Assembly: GCF_024055715.1 (NCBI RefSeq)
Contig: NZ_JAMXMV010000012.1
Coordinates: 62,001-126,000 of the forward strand
Source: Actinoallomurus soli
GTDB taxonomy: Bacteria; Actinomycetota; Actinomycetes; Streptosporangiales; Streptosporangiaceae
DNA: 64,000 nucleotides
Direction of reading: 5' to 3'
Shown: piece by piece, positions 48,846 through 58,477 of the stretch
Layout: the number at the start of each line of letters is the position of its first letter
Position numbering within the stretch: the first letter of the stretch is position 1
The notes under the pieces: model-generated
What the model saw: the letters and a program-made list of their open reading frames with translations, nothing else
The model's database searches: none
Told to the model about the DNA's origin: nothing
Translations under genes and position numbers: made by a program

Positions 48846-49694
48846 TCAGGCTACCGCGTGCCCGAGACCGGTCTCGCGGCCGTCCTCGCCGCGCGGGCCC
48901 GGCTCCCCGGCGAGCAGCGTGAAGTACTCGACGCCCGGAAGCGGCTGGCCGACGTCGTTCGACAGCGCGAAGTACGGCGGCTCGACGGTGATCTGCGTAC
49001 GGTGCGCCCGCATCGCGGCGATCTTGGCCGGCAGGTGCTCGCGGGCGTCGACGCGCGTGGTCACCTGCTCGTCCGGGACGCCGAACCCGAAGTCGGCGAC
49101 CGACGCGACCCGCTCGAACGGCCCCCGGCCCACCGCCTCCTCCAGGGCCGACAGCGGAACGGCGGTGGCGTAGAACCGCGACGGCCGCCACGGCTCGCCC
49201 GCGCCGAAGGACGGGTCCGCCGACCGCTCGAACGCACGCCACGCGACCCTGTGCGCCTGGATGTGGTCCGGGTGGCCGTAGAAGCCGTCGGCGTCGTAGG
49301 TGACGACGACCTGCGGACGGACCTCCCGCATGACGGCGACGAGCTCGGCCGCGGCCTCGTCGACGTCCGCCCGCCAGAAGCACCGCGGATGGTCGTTGGA
49401 CGCCACGCCCATCATCCCGGAGTCGCGCCAGCGCCCCGGTCCGCCGAGGAACCGGTGGTCCGTCACCCCGAGCGCGGCGCACGCCTTCGCCAGCTCGCCG
49501 ACGCGGTACTCCCCCAGCGCGTCCCCGCTCAGGTGACGCAGCTCCTCAGGGATGACCTCGCCCTCCTCACCGCGTGTGCAGGTGACCAGGCAGACGTGGG
49601 CGCCCTCGGCCGCGTACTTGGCCATGGTCGCCCCGGTCTCGATGGACTCGTCGTCGGGATGGGCGTGGACGAAGAGGATGCGCAAGTCGGCCAT
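48846..49694 (-). CDS. mshB: Mycothiol biosynthesis deacetylase
   Basis: A 282-aa zinc LmbE-family hydrolase that deacetylates GlcNAc-inositol in mycothiol synthesis. Zinc ligands are in H-A-H-P-D-D-E (His12 and Asp15) and F-Y-G-H-P-D-H; Asp14 is the base. [10 protein letters not shown] and M-G-V-A-S-N-D-H-P are specific to MshB over Mca. An in-frame TTG at 49703 exists, but ATG 49694 gives the normal N-terminus. The Ser/Thr kinase gene ends 11 bases upstream. It is a marker of Actinomycetota. Confidence 0.93.
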   Translation of the reverse strand: MADLRILFVHAHPDDESIETGATMAKYAAEGAHVCLVTCTRGEEGEVIPEELRHLSGDALGEYRVGELAKACAALGVTDHRFLGGPGRWRDSGMMGVASNDHPRCFWRADVDEAAAELVAVMREVRPQVVVTYDADGFYGHPDHIQAHRVAWRAFERSADPSFGAGEPWRPSRFYATAVPLSALEEAVGRGPFERVASVADFGFGVPDEQVTTRVDAREHLPAKIAAMRAHRTQITVEPPYFALSNDVGQPLPGVEYFTLLAGEPGPRGEDGRETGLGHAVA

Positions 49695-49705
49695 GGCCCG
49701 CAACG

Positions 49706-51175
49706 CTAACCGGCGGGCTGGCTCGCCTTGCCACCGCCCGGCTGCTTGTCGCCTCCCCCCGGGTCGTCACCGCCCGTCGGGCCGCTCGTCGGCTGCTTCG
49801 GGCCGCCGGTCGGCTGCTCATCGGTGGGCTGCGTCGTGGTAGGCCGGTCGCTGGTCGGCGCCGACGTCGCCGTATGGGTGGGCAGCGTCCGGTGGGTCGT
49901 CGGCGCCTGGCTGTAGGCGGGCTCGGAGTGCGAGCCGACCGGCGCGGGCCGCTGCGAGTCCCCGCTGTCGGAGGACGCCTCGCTGGAGACCTGGGCGCTC
50001 GGCGCCGGGCCGGGCGCCGGTTTGTTCCCGTGGTGCCCGGCCGCCCAGACGACCGCGGCGGCGAGCCCCACCGCCAGGACGAGGCCGGCCACCGCCGCCA
50101 GGACCAGCCGCGGCGACGTGCCGCGGCGCGCGACGCCGCCCGGATGCGTCGCCGCGGCGTACTGCGGCATCGTCGAGCCCCCGGCGCCCGCGGCCGCGGC
50201 CGCCCCGGCCATCGCCCCGAGGCCGCCCGCCGCGATCGTGGGCGCGGCCGGGGTGACCGGCGCGGTCGGCGGGACGCCGACGGCCCTGGTCTCGGCGAAC
50301 GCCGCCCCCTGGTCCAGGATCGCGGTCTGCGGGCCGGCGCCCGCCATCGGAGCGGCCGGGGTGACGCCCTCCTCGCCGAGCAGCCGCATCAGCAGCTGCT
50401 GGGCGGTGGGCCGGACCGCCGGATCCTTGGCGAGGCAGTCGGCGACGATGCCGCGCAGCGGCTCCTGCACGCCGCCGAGGTCCGGCGGCTCGCTCAGGAT
50501 GCGGTTGATCACCGCCATCACGGTGTCCTGCCCGAAGGGCGCGGAGCCGGTCGCGGCGTACACCATGGTCGAGCCCCAGGCGAAGATGTCCGCCGCCGGC
50601 GTGATCTCCTTGCCGGTGAGCTGCTCGGGCGCCATGTAGGCGGGAGTCCCGATCGCGGAGTTGGTCATGGTCGCGGCCGCGTCCAGGGCCTTGGCGATGC
50701 CGAAGTCGATGACCCGCGGCCCGTCGGGGCCGATCAGGACGTTCTGCGGCTTGAAATCGCGGTGGACGATGCCCGCCTGGTGGATCGCGACGAGCGCGGT
50801 GACGGTGCCGATGGCCAGGCGCTCCAGCTCCGCGCCGGATCGCGGGGACTCCCCGGTGACCAGCTGCTGCAGCGACGGGCCGGGGACGTACTCGCTGACG
50901 ATGTACGGCCGGTCGCCGTCCACGTCGGCCTCCAGCACCTGCGCGGTGCAGAACCGGGCGACCCGCTTGACCGCGGACAGCTCGCGCAGGAACCGGCTCC
51001 GCGCGGTGTCGTCCTGGGCGAGGTCGCCGCGCAGCAGCTTGATGGCCACCGGTTCCCCGGCGGCCGAGCGGCCGAGGTAGACCGTGCCCTGGCCGCCCTC
51101 CCCGAGGCGGCCCGTGACTTCATATGACCCCAACCGGTCAGGATCACCGGGCTGCAGGGGACGGGCGTCGGGCAT
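49706..51175 (-). CDS. Membrane Ser/Thr protein kinase with PT-rich extracellular tail
   Basis: A 489-aa Hanks-type kinase. Motifs: G-E-G-G-Q-G-T-V-Y (P-loop), [12 protein letters not shown] with catalytic Asp, D-F-G-I-A, and Y-M-A-P-E-Q. After the kinase domain (about 15-265) comes an Ala-rich linker, one membrane helix near residue 355, then about 110 extracellular residues with many Pro-Thr repeats and no PASTA domain. CCAGGAG five bases before ATG 51175 decides the start over GTG 51181. It may phosphorylate cell-wall or redox proteins; mshB follows closely. Confidence 0.93.
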   Translation of the reverse strand: MPDARPLQPGDPDRLGSYEVTGRLGEGGQGTVYLGRSAAGEPVAIKLLRGDLAQDDTARSRFLRELSAVKRVARFCTAQVLEADVDGDRPYIVSEYVPGPSLQQLVTGESPRSGAELERLAIGTVTALVAIHQAGIVHRDFKPQNVLIGPDGPRVIDFGIAKALDAAATMTNSAIGTPAYMAPEQLTGKEITPAADIFAWGSTMVYAATGSAPFGQDTVMAVINRILSEPPDLGGVQEPLRGIVADCLAKDPAVRPTAQQLLMRLLGEEGVTPAAPMAGAGPQTAILDQGAAFAETRAVGVPPTAPVTPAAPTIAAGGLGAMAGAAAAAGAGGSTMPQYAAATHPGGVARRGTSPRLVLAAVAGLVLAVGLAAAVVWAAGHHGNKPAPGPAPSAQVSSEASSDSGDSQRPAPVGSHSEPAYSQAPTTHRTLPTHTATSAPTSDRPTTTQPTDEQPTGGPKQPTSGPTGGDDPGGGDKQPGGGKASQPAG

Positions 51176-51272
51176 CAACACTCCTGGGGGAACGGCTCAT
51201 GGACGGCAATAGTCTTCCGCATGACCGGCGGGCTTGCACGGAGCATTCACGGCCTCCTGGCAGGATCGGACC

Positions 51273-53369
51273 ATGACGACCAGCTTCCCCCGGCAGAGCG
51301 CGCGTACACGGCGGTTCACCCTCGGAGCGCCGCGCGGTTTCCAGGTCTCCCCCGACGGTTCACGTGTCGTGTTCCTCCGGACGCGGGGCGGCACGGACCC
51401 GGTCACCTGCCTGTGGGCCCTCGACGTCCCCCGCGACGGCGGCGAGGCGGAGGAACGCCTGATCGTCGACCCGCGCGCCCTCGACCTGCCCGGCGAGGAG
51501 GACCTGCCCGCCGAGGAGAAGGCGCGCCGGGAGCGCGCCCGCGAGCAGGCGGGCGGGATCGTCGCCTACGCCACCGACGAGGGACTGACGCTCGCCGCGT
51601 TCGCCCTGTCCGGGCGGCTGTTCGTCACCGACCTCGGCACGGCCGTCCGTCCCCTCGACGCCGCCGTCCCGGCGTTCGACCCCCGCCCGGACCCGACCGG
51701 CGCCCACGTCGCGTACGTCTCCGGCCGCGCCCTGCGCGTGATCGAGGTCGCGACCGGCACGGACCGCGCGCTGGCCGAGCCGGAGGGCGAGCAGGTCTCG
51801 TACGGCCTCGCGGAGTTCATCGCGGCCGAGGAGATGCAGCGCATGCGCGGGTACTGGTGGGCGCCCGACGGCACGGCCGTCCTGGCCGCCCGCGTCGACG
51901 AGTCGCCGGTGCGCCGCTGGCACATCGCCGACCCCGCGAACCCGGCGACGCCGCCGCGCGAGGTCGCCTACCCGGCCGCGGGCACCCCGAACGCCGACGT
52001 CTCCCTCGTCGTCCTCGGGCTGGACGGCACGCGGCAGGCGGTCGAGTGGGACAGGGACGCGTTCCCGTACCTCGTCACCGCCCGCTGGGGCTTCCGCGGC
52101 GTCCTGCTCGTCGTCCAGACCCGCGACCAGAAGACGATGCGGATCCTGGAGGCCGACCCGTCGACCGGGCGCACCACGCTCGTCCGGGAGGACACCGACC
52201 CCGTCTGGCTGGACATCGTCCCCGGCGCGCCGGCCCGTACCGGGACGGGCGACCTCGTCTGGGTGGCCGAAGACGGCCACGACGCGCGCGGACTGATCGT
52301 CGGCGGCGAGCGCGTCACGCCGGACGACCTCCACGTGCGCGCCGTCCTCGACGTGGACGGCGACACGGTCCTGTTCACCGCCTCCGACGAGCCCACCGAG
52401 ATCCACGTCTGGGAGTACGGCCCCGACGGCCTGCGCCGGCTGACCGAGGGCGCGGGCGTGTTCGGCGGCCGCCGGCGCGGCGGCACGACCGTCCTCACCG
52501 GGAGCCGGCTCGACCGGTTCGGCACCGAGACCACCGTGCTGCGCGACGGCGCCCCGGCCGGCCGGATCCTCTCCCACGCCGAGCAGCCGTCCCTGGACGT
52601 CGGCGTCACGCTGATCCGCGCCGGCGAGCGCGAGCTGCGCACCGCCGTGCTCCTGCCGGCCGGGTACACCGGCGACGAGCCGCTGCCCGTCCTCATGGAC
52701 CCCTACGGCGGGCCGCACGCCCAGCGGGTCCTGGCCGCGCGCCGCGCCTTCGCCGAGCCGCAGTGGCTCGCCGACCAGGGGTTCGCGGTCGTCGTCGCCG
52801 ACGGGCGCGGCAGCCCCGGCCGGGGGCGCGACTGGGAGCACGCGATCCACCGCGACCTCGCCGGGCCGGTCCTGGACGACCAGATCGCGGCGCTGCGCGG
52901 GGCTGCCGAGCGGTTCCCCCTCGACCTGTCGCGGGTGGCCATCCGCGGCTGGTCGTTCGGCGGGTACCTCGCCGCGCTCGCGGTGCTGCGCCGGCCCGAC
53001 GTCTTCCACGCGGCGATCGCGGGCGCGCCCGTCACCGACTGGACCCTGTACGACACGCACTACACGGAGCGTTACCTCGGCGATCCCGGCGAGGACCCGG
53101 AGCCGTACGAGCGGTCGAGCCTGTTCGACGCGGTATCCGGCGGTGACGCGCCCGCGGACGTGACGCGGCCGCTGCTGCTGATTCACGGACTGGCCGACGA
53201 TAACGTCGTCGCCGCTCACACGCTGCGTCTATCCTCGGCATTGCTGGCCGCCGGCCGGCCGCACGCCGTCCTGCCGCTGTCCGGGGTGACCCACATGACG
53301 CCGCAGGAGGTCGTCGCCGAGAACCTCCTGCTCCTCCAGATCAGGTTCCTTAAGGAAGCGCTCGCGTGA
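51273..53369 (+). CDS. S9 family prolyl oligopeptidase / dipeptidyl peptidase IV-like
   Basis: A 698-aa serine peptidase. The N-terminal two thirds form a beta-propeller with W-x-P-D-G-T-type blades (W-W-A-P-D-G-T-A-V). The C-terminal hydrolase has the nucleophile in R-G-W-S-F-G-G-Y, the Asp in H-G-L-A-D-D-N and the His in G-V-T-H-M-T-P. M-D-P-Y-G-G-P-H-A-Q gives the oxyanion region of DPP-IV relatives, and the E-E-M-Q-R-M-R-G-Y-W-W region resembles the double-Glu motif that binds peptide N-termini. No signal peptide, so it acts in the cytoplasm on short peptides. Confidence 0.9.
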   Translation: MTTSFPRQSARTRRFTLGAPRGFQVSPDGSRVVFLRTRGGTDPVTCLWALDVPRDGGEAEERLIVDPRALDLPGEEDLPAEEKARRERAREQAGGIVAYATDEGLTLAAFALSGRLFVTDLGTAVRPLDAAVPAFDPRPDPTGAHVAYVSGRALRVIEVATGTDRALAEPEGEQVSYGLAEFIAAEEMQRMRGYWWAPDGTAVLAARVDESPVRRWHIADPANPATPPREVAYPAAGTPNADVSLVVLGLDGTRQAVEWDRDAFPYLVTARWGFRGVLLVVQTRDQKTMRILEADPSTGRTTLVREDTDPVWLDIVPGAPARTGTGDLVWVAEDGHDARGLIVGGERVTPDDLHVRAVLDVDGDTVLFTASDEPTEIHVWEYGPDGLRRLTEGAGVFGGRRRGGTTVLTGSRLDRFGTETTVLRDGAPAGRILSHAEQPSLDVGVTLIRAGERELRTAVLLPAGYTGDEPLPVLMDPYGGPHAQRVLAARRAFAEPQWLADQGFAVVVADGRGSPGRGRDWEHAIHRDLAGPVLDDQIAALRGAAERFPLDLSRVAIRGWSFGGYLAALAVLRRPDVFHAAIAGAPVTDWTLYDTHYTERYLGDPGEDPEPYERSSLFDAVSGGDAPADVTRPLLLIHGLADDNVVAAHTLRLSSALLAAGRPHAVLPLSGVTHMTPQEVVAENLLLLQIRFLKEALA

Positions 53370-53442
53370 CCGTTGCCCCCGCGCCCGGTAAAGGGCACCA
53401 TTCTTCAGACGGTGCGACCGGCACCCCGACCCCCGACGAGAC

Positions 53443-54642
53443 GTGAGCGAGATAATCGAGCACTCGACCTCGGTCGTTCCCGGCGACGGCAAGCTGGAGA
53501 TCCTCCTCATCGAGGACGACCCGGGCGACGCCTTCCTGTTCGAGGAGCTCCTCGACGAGGAGCTGCCCGATGCCAACATCCTCCAGGCCCGCACGCTCCG
53601 TGAGGCGCGTGAGCGCCTGCATCCGGGCGTCCACTGCGTCGTGGCCGACCTGTCGCTGCCCGACGCCGAAGGGCTGGACCTGTTGCGCCAGGTGCTCGAC
53701 ATGGCTCCGCGCTCGGCCGTCCTGGTCCTGACCGGCCGCAGCGACGCCGCCGTGGGCGTCGCCGCCGTCGCCGCGGGGGCCGAGGACTACCTGATCAAGC
53801 ACGAGGTCGACGGGCCGCTCCTGGCCCGTGCCATCCGCTACGCCCTGGAGCGCAAGCGCGCCGAGGACTCCGAGCGCGAGCTCATGGAGGCGCAGATCCG
53901 GAGCGAGGAGAACGCCCGGATCGAGCTCGGCCTGCTCCCCGTCCCGCTGATCAACGACCCCGACCTGCACCACCACACGCGCTACCGCCCCGGCCGGGAG
54001 CGCGCCCTCCTCGGCGGTGACTTCTACGACACCGTGCAGACCTCCGACGGGTCGGTCCACCTGGTCATCGGCGACGTCTGCGGGCACGGCCCGGACGAGG
54101 CCTCGCTCGGTGTCCGGCTGCGGATGGCCTGGCGCACCCTCGTCCTGGCCGGCCACACCGGAACGGACCTGCTGGGCACGCTGGACACGGTCCTGTGCCA
54201 CGAACGCTGGTCCGAGGAGATCTTCACGACGCTCGCCATGATCACGATCGCGCCGGACCGGCGGAGCGCGCGGTTCCACATGGCCGGTCATCCGGCGCCG
54301 CTGCTGTTCGGCGAGACCACGGCCGAAGCGCTGCCCGACGACGCGTACGGCCCGGCGCTCGGCCTGTTCCCCGGGTCCGAATGGCCGGCCTCGGACATGG
54401 AGCTGACCGGCCCCTGGTCGTTCATGCTCTACACCGACGGGCTGATCGAGGGCCGCATCGGCGGCGGCGCGGACCGGCTCGGCACCGACGGGCTCGTCGA
54501 GCTCGCGGCCGGCGCCCGCGCCCGGGGTCTCACCGGCGACCTGCTCATCGATCACCTCGTCGCCGAGGTGGAGTCCCTCAACGGCGAGGCGCTCACCGAC
54601 GACCTCGCCGTCGTCATGCTCTCCGGAAAGGCGGACCGGTGA
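53443..54642 (+). CDS. Receiver domain-PP2C phosphatase (RsbU/RssB-like)
   Basis: A 399-aa regulator. A CheY-like receiver comes first (I-E-D-D-P-G-D-A at about 24-31, phospho-Asp in V-V-A-D-L-S-L-P, Lys in Y-L-I-K-H). A short coiled coil follows, then an SpoIIE/PP2C domain with G-G-D-F-Y-D, G-D-V-C-G-H-G, H-M-A-G-H-P-A-P, Y-T-D-G-L and D-D-L-A-V-V. It would dephosphorylate anti-anti-sigma proteins in a partner-switch pathway when its receiver is modified. Its stop overlaps the kinase gene (GTGA), making a three-gene signalling operon. Confidence 0.93.
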   Translation: MSEIIEHSTSVVPGDGKLEILLIEDDPGDAFLFEELLDEELPDANILQARTLREARERLHPGVHCVVADLSLPDAEGLDLLRQVLDMAPRSAVLVLTGRSDAAVGVAAVAAGAEDYLIKHEVDGPLLARAIRYALERKRAEDSERELMEAQIRSEENARIELGLLPVPLINDPDLHHHTRYRPGRERALLGGDFYDTVQTSDGSVHLVIGDVCGHGPDEASLGVRLRMAWRTLVLAGHTGTDLLGTLDTVLCHERWSEEIFTTLAMITIAPDRRSARFHMAGHPAPLLFGETTAEALPDDAYGPALGLFPGSEWPASDMELTGPWSFMLYTDGLIEGRIGGGADRLGTDGLVELAAGARARGLTGDLLIDHLVAEVESLNGEALTDDLAVVMLSGKADR

Positions 54643-56249
54643 CCGCTCCTTCGACACGCCGCCCGCGCCAGGCGCCGGCGCTCCACGTCGACGCGGAGGA
54701 CGTGCCGAGACTGGGCGTCGGTCACTGGTACAGCCTCGGTCTCGTCCTTCTGATGCTCACCGTCATCGTCGTGGGCGCCGCCGTCGGACTCGTGGTCAAG
54801 GACGGCAGCGCGGCCCGCACCGCGCTGCTCCGGCACGTCGACCCCGCCGTGCTGCAGTCCGGTCGGCTCAGCACGTCCGTCTCCGCGGAGGTCGGGGCGG
54901 TCCGGTCGTACAGCCTGACGGGGGACAAGACGGCTCCCGCCACCTACCGCCAGGCCGAGAGCGAGACGGCCGCCTCCCTCGCCGAGCTCACCAGGCTGCT
55001 CCGGGACACCCCCCACGCCGGCCCGGCCCAGGCCGCGATCGCGGAGGTCGGCTCCCGCGCCGCCGCCTGGCGACACGACTACGCCGACCCGCTGACCAAC
55101 GGCACCGCGAAGCCCTCCGCCGCCTTCGGCGAACAGCGGTTCGCCGCGGTGCGCGACGCCGTCGCGACCGCCCGTACCCGCCTCGCCGAGCTCCAGCGCC
55201 GGTCCGCCGACCGGCTGGACCGCGAGGTCGACCTGCTCTACGAGACGCTGGTGGGCGGAGCGGTCGTGCTGATCGCCGGCGCGCTCGGCCTCACCCTCCT
55301 CATCCGGCGCACCGTGCTGCGCCCGGTCTCCGCGCTCACCGGCCAGGTCCGCCGGGTCTCCCAGGGCGATCTGACCCACCCGCTGCAGGTGGCGGGCCCG
55401 GCCGAGCTCGCCGAGCTGGCGGCGCACGTCGACGCCATGCGCAACCACATCCTGGAGGAGTGGCGAGAGGCGGCGGAGGCGCGCGCCAAGCTCGACGAGC
55501 AGACCAGGGAGCTGCGCCGATCCAACGCCGAGCTGGAGCAGTTCGCCTACGTGGCCAGCCACGACCTGCAGGAGCCGCTGCGCAAGGTGGCGAGCTTCTG
55601 CCAGATGCTCGAACGCCGCTACGCCGACGTCCTGGACGACCGCGGCCGGCAGTACATCGACTTCGCGGTCGACGGCGCCAAGCGGATGCAGTCGCTCATC
55701 AACGACCTGCTGAACTTCTCCCGCGTCGGCCGGGTGAACCGCGACATGACGGTCGTCAACTGCGAGACCGTTCTCGCGGCCGCCCTGGACAACCTGGGGC
55801 TGGCCCGGTCGGAGTCGGACGCCGGCATCACCTGGGACCCGCTGCCCAAGGTCATGGGCGACGCGACGCTGCTCACCCAGCTCCTCCAGAACCTCATCGG
55901 CAACGCGATCAAGTTCCGCAGCGAGGATCCGCCGCGGGTGAAGATCTCGGCCGAGCGCGACGGCGACTACTGGGAGTTCGCCTGCAGCGACAACGGCATC
56001 GGCATCGACGCCGCCTACGCCGAGCGGATCTTCCTCATCTTCCAGCGCCTGCACCCGAAGGACGAGTACGCCGGAACCGGTATCGGGCTGGCTCTCTGCA
56101 AGAAGATCGTCGAATACCATGGCGGCCGGATCTGGTTGGACACCGCGCCGGAGCAGAAGGGCACGACGATCCGGTGGACCCTGCCCGCCATTGAGGAAAC
56201 CGACGACGGCGACGACAGCCTCGACAGCACGGAGACAGCCGAACAATGA
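54639..56249 (+). CDS. Membrane sensor histidine kinase (CHASE3-like, HAMP)
   Basis: A 536-aa kinase: first membrane helix about 33-54, a ~150-residue helical extracellular domain like CHASE3, second helix near 205-225, a HAMP domain ([11 protein letters not shown]), a coiled coil, then the phosphorylation box [15 protein letters not shown] of bacteriophytochrome-related kinases. ATPase boxes are [14 protein letters not shown] and [13 protein letters not shown] overlaps the PP2C stop, and its own end overlaps the receiver gene, so all three are stoichiometrically linked. Confidence 0.93.
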   Translation: MTAPSTRRPRQAPALHVDAEDVPRLGVGHWYSLGLVLLMLTVIVVGAAVGLVVKDGSAARTALLRHVDPAVLQSGRLSTSVSAEVGAVRSYSLTGDKTAPATYRQAESETAASLAELTRLLRDTPHAGPAQAAIAEVGSRAAAWRHDYADPLTNGTAKPSAAFGEQRFAAVRDAVATARTRLAELQRRSADRLDREVDLLYETLVGGAVVLIAGALGLTLLIRRTVLRPVSALTGQVRRVSQGDLTHPLQVAGPAELAELAAHVDAMRNHILEEWREAAEARAKLDEQTRELRRSNAELEQFAYVASHDLQEPLRKVASFCQMLERRYADVLDDRGRQYIDFAVDGAKRMQSLINDLLNFSRVGRVNRDMTVVNCETVLAAALDNLGLARSESDAGITWDPLPKVMGDATLLTQLLQNLIGNAIKFRSEDPPRVKISAERDGDYWEFACSDNGIGIDAAYAERIFLIFQRLHPKDEYAGTGIGLALCKKIVEYHGGRIWLDTAPEQKGTTIRWTLPAIEETDDGDDSLDSTETAEQ

Positions 56250-56689
56250 CCGACCTGACCGTACGCCCCATCGAAGTCCTGCTCGTCGAGGACGATCCCG
56301 GCGACGTCGTGCTGACGAAAGAGGCGTTCGATGACAACAAGGTCAGCAACAAGCTGTCGGTCGTCAGCGACGGCGAAGAGGCGATGCGGTTCCTGCGGCG
56401 CGAGGGCGACTACGCCGACGCCCCGCGTCCGGACCTCGTCCTGCTCGACCTGAACCTCCCCCGCATGGACGGCCGGCAGGTACTGGAGGAGATCAAGGAC
56501 GACGAGGCGCTGCGCACCATCCCGGTCGTCATCCTCACCACCTCCGAGGCCGAGGAGGACATCCTCCGCAGCTACCGGTTGCACGCGAACGCGTACGTCA
56601 CCAAGCCGGTCGACTTCGACCAGTTCATCAAGGTCGTCCGCCAGATCGACGACTTCTTCGTCAGCGTCGTCAAGCTCCCCCGCGGCTGA
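56246..56689 (+). CDS. Single-domain response regulator (Rcp1-like)
   Basis: A 147-aa stand-alone receiver with no output domain. V-E-D-D-P-G-D near the start, phospho-Asp in [17 protein letters not shown] and the Lys in Y-V-T-K-P-V-D-F match Rcp1-type regulators that shuttle phosphate with phytochrome-like kinases. It starts within the kinase stop (ATGA). It could act as a phosphate sink or intermediary between the kinase and the receiver-PP2C protein. Confidence 0.92.
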   Translation: MTDLTVRPIEVLLVEDDPGDVVLTKEAFDDNKVSNKLSVVSDGEEAMRFLRREGDYADAPRPDLVLLDLNLPRMDGRQVLEEIKDDEALRTIPVVILTTSEAEEDILRSYRLHANAYVTKPVDFDQFIKVVRQIDDFFVSVVKLPRG

Positions 56690-56702
56690 CGCCCCCACAC
56701 GG

Positions 56703-56720
56703 CCGGCCTGACCAGGCCGG
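56703..56720. terminator. Short hairpin between convergent genes
   Basis: CCGGCCT (56703-56709) and AGGCCGG (56714-56720) pair around GACC in the 36-base gap between the receiver gene and the convergent ABC gene. Confidence 0.45.
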
Positions 56721-56725
56721 GCCCG

Positions 56726-58477
56726 TCAGCCTGGACCGTGCCAGGACCGCCACAGCGCCGCGTAGGAGCCGTCGCGGGCGATCAGCTCGTGATGGTCGCC
56801 CAGCTCGGTGATCCGGCCGTCCTCCACGACGGCGACCCGGTCCGCGTCGTGGGCGGTGTGCAGCCGGTGCGCGATCGCCACCACCGTACGGCCGTCGAGG
56901 ACCGCCGACAGGCTGCGTTCGAGGTGCCGGGCGGCCCGCGGGTCCAGCAGTGACGTCGCCTCGTCCAGCACGAGCGTGTGCGGGTCGGCCAGGACGAGGC
57001 GGGCCAGCGCGAGCTGCTGCGCCCGGGCGGGGGACAGCGCCGCGTTGCCGGCGCCGACCTCGGTGTCCAGCATCGTGTGGGCCCAGGACGCGTCCACCGC
57101 GTCGAGCGCCCGCGCCAGCTCCTCGTCGGTCGCGTCCGGCCGGGCCAGCAGCAGGTTGTCGCGAATCGTGCCGCGGAACACATGGTGCTCCTGGGTGACC
57201 AGGGCGACGTTGCGGCGCAGATCCTCCAGCGGAAGGTCCACCAGCGGCACCCCGCCGACGGTGACCGCTCCGGCGCGCGGCCGCAGCACGCCGACGAGCA
57301 GGCGGCCGAGCGTGGACTTGCCCGCGCCGCTCGGCCCCACCATCGCCAGCCGCTCGCCCGGGCGCAGGCGCAGATCGATCCCGTGCAGGACGTCCTTGCC
57401 GTCCCGGTAGGAGTAACGCACCCCGTCGACCGCCATCCGATCGCCGTCGGGCCGCCGGCCGCCCGGCGTACGGTCCGCCGGCACCTCGGCGACGCCCAGC
57501 AGCCGGGCCAGCGACGCCCCGCCGACCTGCAGCTCGTCGACCCACGACAGGAACCGGTCGAGCGGGTCGATGAGCTGCTGGACGTACAGCGTGGCGGCGG
57601 TGACCTGGGCCAGCGACGCCAGGCCGTGGAGATAGAGCAGGCCGCCGATCAGCAGCGTGGCCGCCACCGGCAGCACGTAGCCGATCTCCACCAGCGGGAA
57701 CCACACCGTGCGCAGGCCCAGGGTGTACCGCTCGGCCTCCCACGCGGCGGCGAGGTCGGCGTCGGTCCGCGCGACACGGCGCTCCTCCAGCCGCAACGCC
57801 TCGATGGTGCGCGCGCCGAGGACGGTCTCGCTGAGCCCCGCCGTCACGCCGCCCCACGCCTGGTTCTCCCGGAGGTAGCCGTCGCGGGCCCGCCGCAGGT
57901 ACCAGCGGGTGCCGCACCACAGCAGGGGCACCCCGACCAGGCACGGCAGCGCCGTCAGCGGCCCGACGAGGATCAGCGCCCCGATCGCGAACGCGCCGGT
58001 GACCATCGCGATCAGCGTCTCGGGCACGGCGTGCCGTACGGTGCGAGCCAGGGCGTCCACGTCGCGGGACGTACGGGTGACCAGGTCGCCGGTGCCCGCC
58101 CGCTCCACGGTGGACAGCGGCAGCTCCAGGACCCGGTCGACGAACTCCTCCCGCAGCCGGGCCAGCACCTTCTCGCCGAGCCGCGCGGACAGGAAGACGG
58201 CGTACCGCAGCAGCACGCCCTGGACGACGACGAACGCCAGGATGGCGATCGCGATCCGGTCGACCGCCACGTGCGAGGACCCGTCGCGCACGTCCTGGAC
58301 CAGCTCGCCGAGGAGACGCGGGGCGACCAGCCCCGCGACGGCGGCGAGGCCGTGCACGGCGAGCGCCGTCGCGAGCTCCCGCGGGTAGGCCAGCGTCAGC
58401 CGCCGCGCGTACGCCCGCACCTGGGCGGCCGAGGCGACCGGCAGGATCCCCGTGGCTTCGGTCATCCGCTCGGTCAT
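56726..58477 (-). CDS. ABC exporter half, intact Walker motifs but degenerate signature
   Basis: A 583-aa type IV ABC exporter half: six membrane segments (about residues 35-310) and an ATPase domain. Walker A is G-P-S-G-A-G-K-S-T, the Q-loop V-T-Q-E-H-H-V-F, Walker B and catalytic Glu T-L-V-L-D-E-A-T-S-L-L-D and the H-loop A-I-A-H-R-L. The signature that should be L-S-G-G-Q reads L-S-P-A-R-A-Q-Q. It overlaps the upstream partner by four bases (ATGA). With that partner's intact signature it would form one working ATP site in a heterodimer. Confidence 0.92.
   Translation of the reverse strand: MTERMTEATGILPVASAAQVRAYARRLTLAYPRELATALAVHGLAAVAGLVAPRLLGELVQDVRDGSSHVAVDRIAIAILAFVVVQGVLLRYAVFLSARLGEKVLARLREEFVDRVLELPLSTVERAGTGDLVTRTSRDVDALARTVRHAVPETLIAMVTGAFAIGALILVGPLTALPCLVGVPLLWCGTRWYLRRARDGYLRENQAWGGVTAGLSETVLGARTIEALRLEERRVARTDADLAAAWEAERYTLGLRTVWFPLVEIGYVLPVAATLLIGGLLYLHGLASLAQVTAATLYVQQLIDPLDRFLSWVDELQVGGASLARLLGVAEVPADRTPGGRRPDGDRMAVDGVRYSYRDGKDVLHGIDLRLRPGERLAMVGPSGAGKSTLGRLLVGVLRPRAGAVTVGGVPLVDLPLEDLRRNVALVTQEHHVFRGTIRDNLLLARPDATDEELARALDAVDASWAHTMLDTEVGAGNAALSPARAQQLALARLVLADPHTLVLDEATSLLDPRAARHLERSLSAVLDGRTVVAIAHRLHTAHDADRVAVVEDGRITELGDHHELIARDGSYAALWRSWHGPG

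Noticed and set aside
51234-51272. Upstream TTG/ATG-type starts for the S9 peptidase
   Set aside because: They would extend into the promoter region shared with the divergent kinase and add a leader unlike the family.
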